A program made the translations under genes and the position numbers. A stretch of DNA of 36,168 bases from a bacterium (GTDB taxonomy: Bacteria; Ratteibacteria; UBA8468; B48-G9; DTJG01), in assembly GCA_021800535.1 (NCBI GenBank), contig JAJYYV010000002.1:89620-125787 (forward strand), in the 5' to 3' direction. This document shows positions 32,327-36,168 of the stretch, in pieces. Numbering within the stretch: the stretch's first letter is position 1; the number at the start of each line of letters is the position of its first letter. The notes below the pieces were generated by a model. That model searched no databases, was not told the origin of the DNA, and saw only the letters and a list, made by a program, of their open reading frames with translations.

Positions 32327-34012
32327 TTATAGATGTTTTTTTAGTAAAGTAATAGATTTTTTTGCACATTCAAAATCCATACCAAAAATACCGTTCCACC
32401 ATAGGTCAAAAGCAGATTGTTCTCCTATCCATTTCAAAAAATATCTTCTCCATTCAGGTTTTAAGGATTTCATATTACTCTGGATTTCTTTAAATCGTTT
32501 TTCCATCTCCAGGGGAATAATTTTAAGCCCATAGTCTTTGGTAGGAAACCACCATCTACCTTCTTCAATAATAAACTGAAGTTTTGCCTGTAATATTTCT
32601 GCTTCAATAGACATTATTAGACCTTTCCCAAATAATCCGGATACCTGTGCGTTCTTCAGTAATTCCAAAATATGTGTGAGTGAAAGTAATTTCCCATATG
32701 GTCCGGAAGATGCCATATTTCCAGATATAGTCCAAAAAATATCATCAAGCGACCACTCTCCTATCATTTTGGGCATGTCTAATTCAAGAGCAATTTCTGA
32801 TGCTCTTTCACGTAAATCTTCCGGATTTGTTTTTCCTGTCCATGCACTAACCGCCCATTGAACTATGCAGTAAAGAGAAAGAGTCCAGGGGGCATTAATA
32901 GGGGCAAACGAATGACCCCGTGCCCATGATGTTGCTATAATTCCTTCTCCCTGGTTCTCAATGAGAAATTTACACATTTCATTGGAATTCATAAATCCAC
33001 GAACCAAATGAGCACGAAATGGACCATCTCCACTCATCTGAATTGCACATGCCCCCCATAAGGGCTTATCAGAATTTTTCATTACTCTGAGTTGGGCAAA
33101 ATTTAACGGATATCCTGTATCAGGGTCAAATCCTCCTATTTTTTCAATATCCTCAGTATGAAGATCTTCTACAAAATCACCAGGCTTTGAAAACGGAACA
33201 ATAGGGTTTGCTGGAAATTCAGTGTTATAAGGATGTCTAAATTGTTGCTTTGCCGCTCTAAATCCTTTATATATAGTATACTTCATCTGTTTTTTTGTAG
33301 AACCATATTCCCATGGTATAATAACTACACGTTTATCTATTTTTTGTAGCAAATCAAGCCGTCCTTCTCCAAGAAGCATATCCCCCCACAACATAGGAAT
33401 GCGTCCCCTATTTAGAACTTCTGAGCAAACCCATTGCACATGTTCCAAATAAAGTTCTATTTTACCACCAAGCTTATTCATACGCTTTTGACAAAGTGAA
33501 CAATATCCCAGCCAATGTGTTTCATCTTGTCCGACATTAATTTTTGTACTGTACGGATGAATTTCGCATATATATGAAATTAAACGTTTAAGATAATTTT
33601 TCACTTCATCGCGCAAAGGACAAAGTTGATTCGGAAATTCCGGATTTTCAAAAAAATTTTCAGTCCCCTTAAGATGACTTAAATATTCAACATGTCCGAA
33701 TGTTTGAATTAAAGGTATCCATTCAATATCAAGAGATTTGGCTAATTCAGTTAATTCTTTTATTTCTTCCAGAGTATATCTGTCTTCTTTAGAAAACTGT
33801 GCTGAAAGTGGCAACTGCGGTAAACGATGTTCATATTCAACAAGTATGCCATTGATACCCCATCTGGCAAGTGTATAAAGAAATTTTTTGAATACTTCAA
33901 ATGGAATTTTGGGCCCTTTCAAATCAATATGAAGTATACGATACCTAATTGCTGGTTTATTGTATATTATACGCCATGCCGGAAGTTTTGATTTTTTTTG
34001 AAATAATATCAT
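32327..34012 (-). CDS. GH20-like beta-N-acetylhexosaminidase, intracellular
   Basis: The 561-residue protein matches the hexosaminidase D-type branch of GH20. An early TIM-barrel strand has RWGINGILVEYEH, then IPLIQTFGHVEYLSHL, and the catalytic Asp-Glu pair is in INVGQDETHWLG (Asp163, Glu164). A Cys-x2-Cys (Cys171, Cys174) follows, as in that branch. The later LWGDMLLG and IIPWEYG fit the remaining strands. There is no signal peptide, so it would act on internalised amino-sugar oligosaccharides. An AGGAGA site is present but very close (2-3 bases) to the ATG. A URO-D-family gene is upstream, and the 537-residue protein is downstream. Confidence 0.78.
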   Translation of the reverse strand: MILFQKKSKLPAWRIIYNKPAIRYRILHIDLKGPKIPFEVFKKFLYTLARWGINGILVEYEHRLPQLPLSAQFSKEDRYTLEEIKELTELAKSLDIEWIPLIQTFGHVEYLSHLKGTENFFENPEFPNQLCPLRDEVKNYLKRLISYICEIHPYSTKINVGQDETHWLGYCSLCQKRMNKLGGKIELYLEHVQWVCSEVLNRGRIPMLWGDMLLGEGRLDLLQKIDKRVVIIPWEYGSTKKQMKYTIYKGFRAAKQQFRHPYNTEFPANPIVPFSKPGDFVEDLHTEDIEKIGGFDPDTGYPLNFAQLRVMKNSDKPLWGACAIQMSGDGPFRAHLVRGFMNSNEMCKFLIENQGEGIIATSWARGHSFAPINAPWTLSLYCIVQWAVSAWTGKTNPEDLRERASEIALELDMPKMIGEWSLDDIFWTISGNMASSGPYGKLLSLTHILELLKNAQVSGLFGKGLIMSIEAEILQAKLQFIIEEGRWWFPTKDYGLKIIPLEMEKRFKEIQSNMKSLKPEWRRYFLKWIGEQSAFDLWWNGIFGMDFECAKKSITLLKKHL

Positions 34013-34090
34013 TTTCTCCTTTAGATTATTTATTAAAAATTAGTTTTCTTGTTTTTCCAAACTTATTCTATCACCTATCTAGCTAAATTT

Positions 34091-35062
34091 CTACATAGTT
34101 CTTTTTGCAGTAAACATTGCCAGGAGATTTTTTGTGGGAATATCAGGTAAAAAATTCTGGCTTGGAGCAAGAAATGCTCTGGTTGTTCCAAGTATGGAAA
34201 TAATGTGGCTAACCTCTTTTTTAATATCTTCCGTGTTACCATATGGAAGAAGATATTGAGTATCTATTCCCCCATGAAAACAAATTTTCCCTCTGAATTT
34301 AGCAGCAAGATTTTCAATTTCCATATTTTTTGCGTGAACCTGAATAGGATCAAGTATATCTGCACCCATTTCTATAATATCTGGAATAATTTGAGAAATA
34401 GCACCACACGAATGAAACTGAACAAAATATCCATAGTTTTTGATATGTTGTATAATTTTTTTAAAAGCCTGTTTATAAAAAGTAAGAAACATTTTGTAAC
34501 TGATATACAAAGAGGTTTGTGTGCCAAAATCATCTTCAAGTGATATGATATCAACAGCATTGCCAACATCTCTGTAAAATTTATCCATTACTGCTACAGC
34601 ATAATCAACACCACATTTTATTGTTTCCTGTATAAGATCCGGCCTGATAGAGTGGTGCATCAAGGAAATTTCATATCCAAATGCGCTGTTATTTCCAAGG
34701 AATAATGATCCCGGGCCATAGGTTAATATTGCATATTCAGGATAGTTATTTCTTATATTAGGAATGTGTGAAAAATCCATTAATTCATCTAAAGGGGGAA
34801 TATCTTCCAATATTTTTTTTATCTCTGCCGGAGAATCTACTTTTTTTAAAAATTCCTTGTCTCTTTTAAATGCTGTTTTACCGGGATTTGGATATACTCT
34901 TATTATATCAGCATTAAGATAATTGATAAGTTCAAATTCATCTTTAAGATTTAGTTCCTTAATATACTTTTCTGTTGCTTCTGGGATACCATAATAATCC
35001 ACAGGTATTCTATCAGTGGATTTACCATAAATTGAAGATAATACCCGTTCTTTATGGGTCAT
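34091..35062 (-). CDS. URO-D family protein with HxCG zinc motif
   Basis: The 323-residue protein begins MTHKERVLSSIYGKSTDRIPVD, a standard start for URO-D-family proteins. It has SLEDDFGTQTSLYISYKMF at about 174-192 and FHSCG at 216-220 (His217, Cys219). HxCG is the zinc-binding pair in cobalamin-dependent methyltransferases such as MtaA, MtbA and CmuA. The third ligand position near the C-terminus reads LAPSQN, where many relatives have APSHN, so it may be weakened. A GGAAAATATA ribosome site precedes the ATG, and the start is clear. The gene is upstream of the GH20-like gene in the same direction, with a 78-base gap. Confidence 0.82.
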   Translation of the reverse strand: MTHKERVLSSIYGKSTDRIPVDYYGIPEATEKYIKELNLKDEFELINYLNADIIRVYPNPGKTAFKRDKEFLKKVDSPAEIKKILEDIPPLDELMDFSHIPNIRNNYPEYAILTYGPGSLFLGNNSAFGYEISLMHHSIRPDLIQETIKCGVDYAVAVMDKFYRDVGNAVDIISLEDDFGTQTSLYISYKMFLTFYKQAFKKIIQHIKNYGYFVQFHSCGAISQIIPDIIEMGADILDPIQVHAKNMEIENLAAKFRGKICFHGGIDTQYLLPYGNTEDIKKEVSHIISILGTTRAFLAPSQNFLPDIPTKNLLAMFTAKRTM

Positions 35063-35173
35063 TATATTTTCCTTTTTAGCATTTTAAAAAAATAATCAGA
35101 AAGGTAATACTGATTATGTACTCAATTTCCACCTCATATTGCAGAAGTTGAGATACATAGGAAACACCTCGAT

Positions 35174-35218
35174 GGTTTTGGAAAAGATTACAGATTTAAG
35201 TAAAATAAACCAAAACCA
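35174..35218 (+). repeat. Inverted repeat within IS leader
   Basis: GGTTTTGG (35174-35181) and CCAAAACC (35211-35218) can pair; with flanking bases the stem reaches nine pairs with a loop of about 29 bases. It lies between the presumed IS end and the transposase start. Confidence 0.4.
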
Positions 35219-35235
35219 GGGAAGTGACCTATAAA

Positions 35236-35262
35236 GGCAAAATTTAGTGGTAAATTTTTGCC
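35236..35262 (+). promoter_or_regulatory. Hairpin that covers the transposase start
   Basis: GGCAAAATTTA (35236-35246) pairs with TAAATTTTTGCC (35251-35262), leaving a GTGG loop and a one-base bulge. The TTG start codon at 35258-35260 lies inside the 3' arm, so translation would be blocked when the stem forms. Similar sequestering stems limit transposase translation from read-through transcripts in IS10 and IS50. Confidence 0.5.
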
Positions 35263-36168
35263 TATACCAAGGAATAACACATCAATAATAATATCAAAAA
35301 AGGTATGGGCAAGTCAAGAATTAAACAAGCAGGAAAAAATAAGATTAAATTGGATGGATTATTACTATCAGCATAAAAAAAATGCCTCATTAACAAGTCG
35401 GTATTTTGGGATAAGCAGAAAAACATTTTATAAATGGTATAAGAGGTATAAAATATTCGGTATAAGGGGTCTAAAAGATATGGAAAAAAGACCGGAAAGA
35501 CTAAGGCAACCAGAGATAACCAGACAACAAGAATTAAATATAATAGAGATATGAAAACAAAACATAAGATATGGGAAAGAAAAATTAGCGATATTATATT
35601 ATGAAAAATATGGAGAAAAAATAAGTGGCTGGAAAATATACAGAATAATTCGCAAATACAATTTATATTATCATACGGTTAAAAATGAGAAATTAAGAAG
35701 AAAAAGGAAATTGGCAGAAAATAAAAAAAGAATAACAGAATTAAAAAAGAAACCAATAGATAAATTATTGTTTCAAATGGATACAAAAGTAATCTGGTGT
35801 AATCCAACAAAACGATATATATTTTCAGCAGTGGAAACCCATAGTAAAATAGCATTTTCCCGGATGTATAAAAATGGCAGCAGTTATAATGCCAGAGACT
35901 TTTTATTAAGATTATATTATTTAGTAAACAAGAATGATTTTTATGTTCAAAGTGATAATGGAAGTGAATATCATAAATATTTTAATCAAGCTTGTAATAA
36001 CTTAAATTTGGAACATTATTTTTCAAGGATAAAAACCCCAAAAGATAATGCATGCGTAGAAAGATTTAATAGAACATTGCAGGAAGAGTTTTTACAGATG
36101 GGAAACTATATAGATGATGTGGATGTTTTTAATCCTCCTGTTGCGTCATGGGAAAATCTATATGAAAT
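35258..36168 (+). pseudogene. IS481-like DDE transposase interrupted by an in-frame TGA
   Basis: The frame from TTG 35258 starts with MPIPRNNTS and a helix-turn-helix domain (YFGISRKTFYKWYKRYKIFG). It is cut by TGA at 35552-35554 after 98 codons, between NIIEI and KQNIRYGKEKLAIL. The same frame continues without further stops. It contains the integrase core triad: LFQMDTKVIW (Asp about 175), YVQSDNGSEYH (Asp about 233) and DNACVERFNRTLQEE (Glu about 268). The spacing of the last two fits DD(34-35)E. Relatives normally have Arg where the stop is, so a single AGA to TGA change is likely. The last dozen residues after VFN do not follow the usual family pattern (FNxxLxxWLxxYN). The copy is probably inactive unless TGA is read through. 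Confidence 0.7.

Larger units (their letters stand above)
35117..36168 (+). mobile_element. IS481-like insertion sequence, left part (right end outside window)
   Basis: The element contains a single transposase reading frame and upstream hairpins. TGTACTCAA at 35117-35125 is a candidate left terminal end because IS481 ends often begin TGT. The right end lies beyond the window, so neither terminal repeats nor target duplications can be confirmed. It follows the URO-D gene start by 55 bases. Confidence 0.55.

Noticed and set aside
35258-36168. Reassignment of TGA as a sense codon, suggested by the TGA inside the transposase and its rarity as a stop.
   Set aside because: TGG is used for tryptophan throughout, no intact housekeeping gene contains an in-frame TGA, and pntAB plainly ends with TGA overlapping the pntB start. 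A nonsense mutation in a mobile element is simpler.
1-36168. CRISPR arrays, rRNA genes or prophage modules.
   Set aside because: No regularly spaced direct repeats, rRNA-like stretches, or phage structural or lysis genes were noticed while reading either strand.

Overview
The window is AT-rich and gene-dense. It carries ordinary bacterial housekeeping genes, clear sigma-70-like promoters, strong Shine-Dalgarno sites and almost exclusively TAA stop codons. The accessory content is several uroporphyrinogen-decarboxylase-like proteins, a DUF6785/DUF6784-type membrane protein, COG2407 isomerase and many unusual glycoside hydrolases. This mix is typical of uncultivated, polysaccharide-degrading bacteria around the PVC/Omnitrophota neighbourhood. 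That placement is an inference from gene content; there is no rRNA here to settle it.

Layout. 1-566 (minus) is the start of a truncated GH106-like glycoside hydrolase. 693-4102 (plus) holds larB, a small BamE-like lipoprotein, a dCTP-deaminase homologue, a divergent AcpS-like protein and a fucose-isomerase-family protein. 4198-8942 (plus) is a housekeeping block: glycine-zipper lipoprotein, rpsP, trmD, rplS, yraN, comM, lepB and a small membrane-anchored protein. 8997-14221 (plus) is a catabolic-looking operon: LacI-type regulator, large membrane protein, and two divergent URO-D-family proteins. 14214-17068 (minus) encodes the three-subunit proton-translocating transhydrogenase (PntAA, PntAB, PntB), preceded by a tRNA-Gly(GCC) gene with its own strong promoter. 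17251-21418 (minus) is a P-type ATPase, rhomboid protease and sugar-nucleotide epimerase operon. 21569-27745 (minus) is a three-gene carbohydrate locus: a secreted FlgD-Ig/beta-propeller protein, a secreted GH42-like enzyme and an intracellular six-hairpin-like enzyme. 27954-29494 (plus) contains two adjacent decayed genes (HAD hydrolase and glycoside hydrolase), each apparently with an internal deletion. 29576-30400 is an orphan membrane protein with a zinc ribbon. 30523-35062 (minus) has two more glycosidase-like proteins and a third URO-D-family protein. The window ends in an IS481-like element whose transposase has an in-frame TGA.

How the genes may work together. The accessory genes suggest uptake and trimming of complex, modified glycans, with cytoplasmic enzymes finishing the breakdown. 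The URO-D homologues carry three different versions of the residues that bind zinc in cobalamin-dependent methyltransferases (HSCG, DSDG and CSDG). They sit beside transporter-like and glycosidase genes, so removal of methyl groups from a substrate is a reasonable but untested idea. Other points worth attention are the dCTP deaminase homologue that lacks the catalytic glutamate, the divergent AcpS-like protein, the paired pseudogenes and the hairpin over the transposase start.
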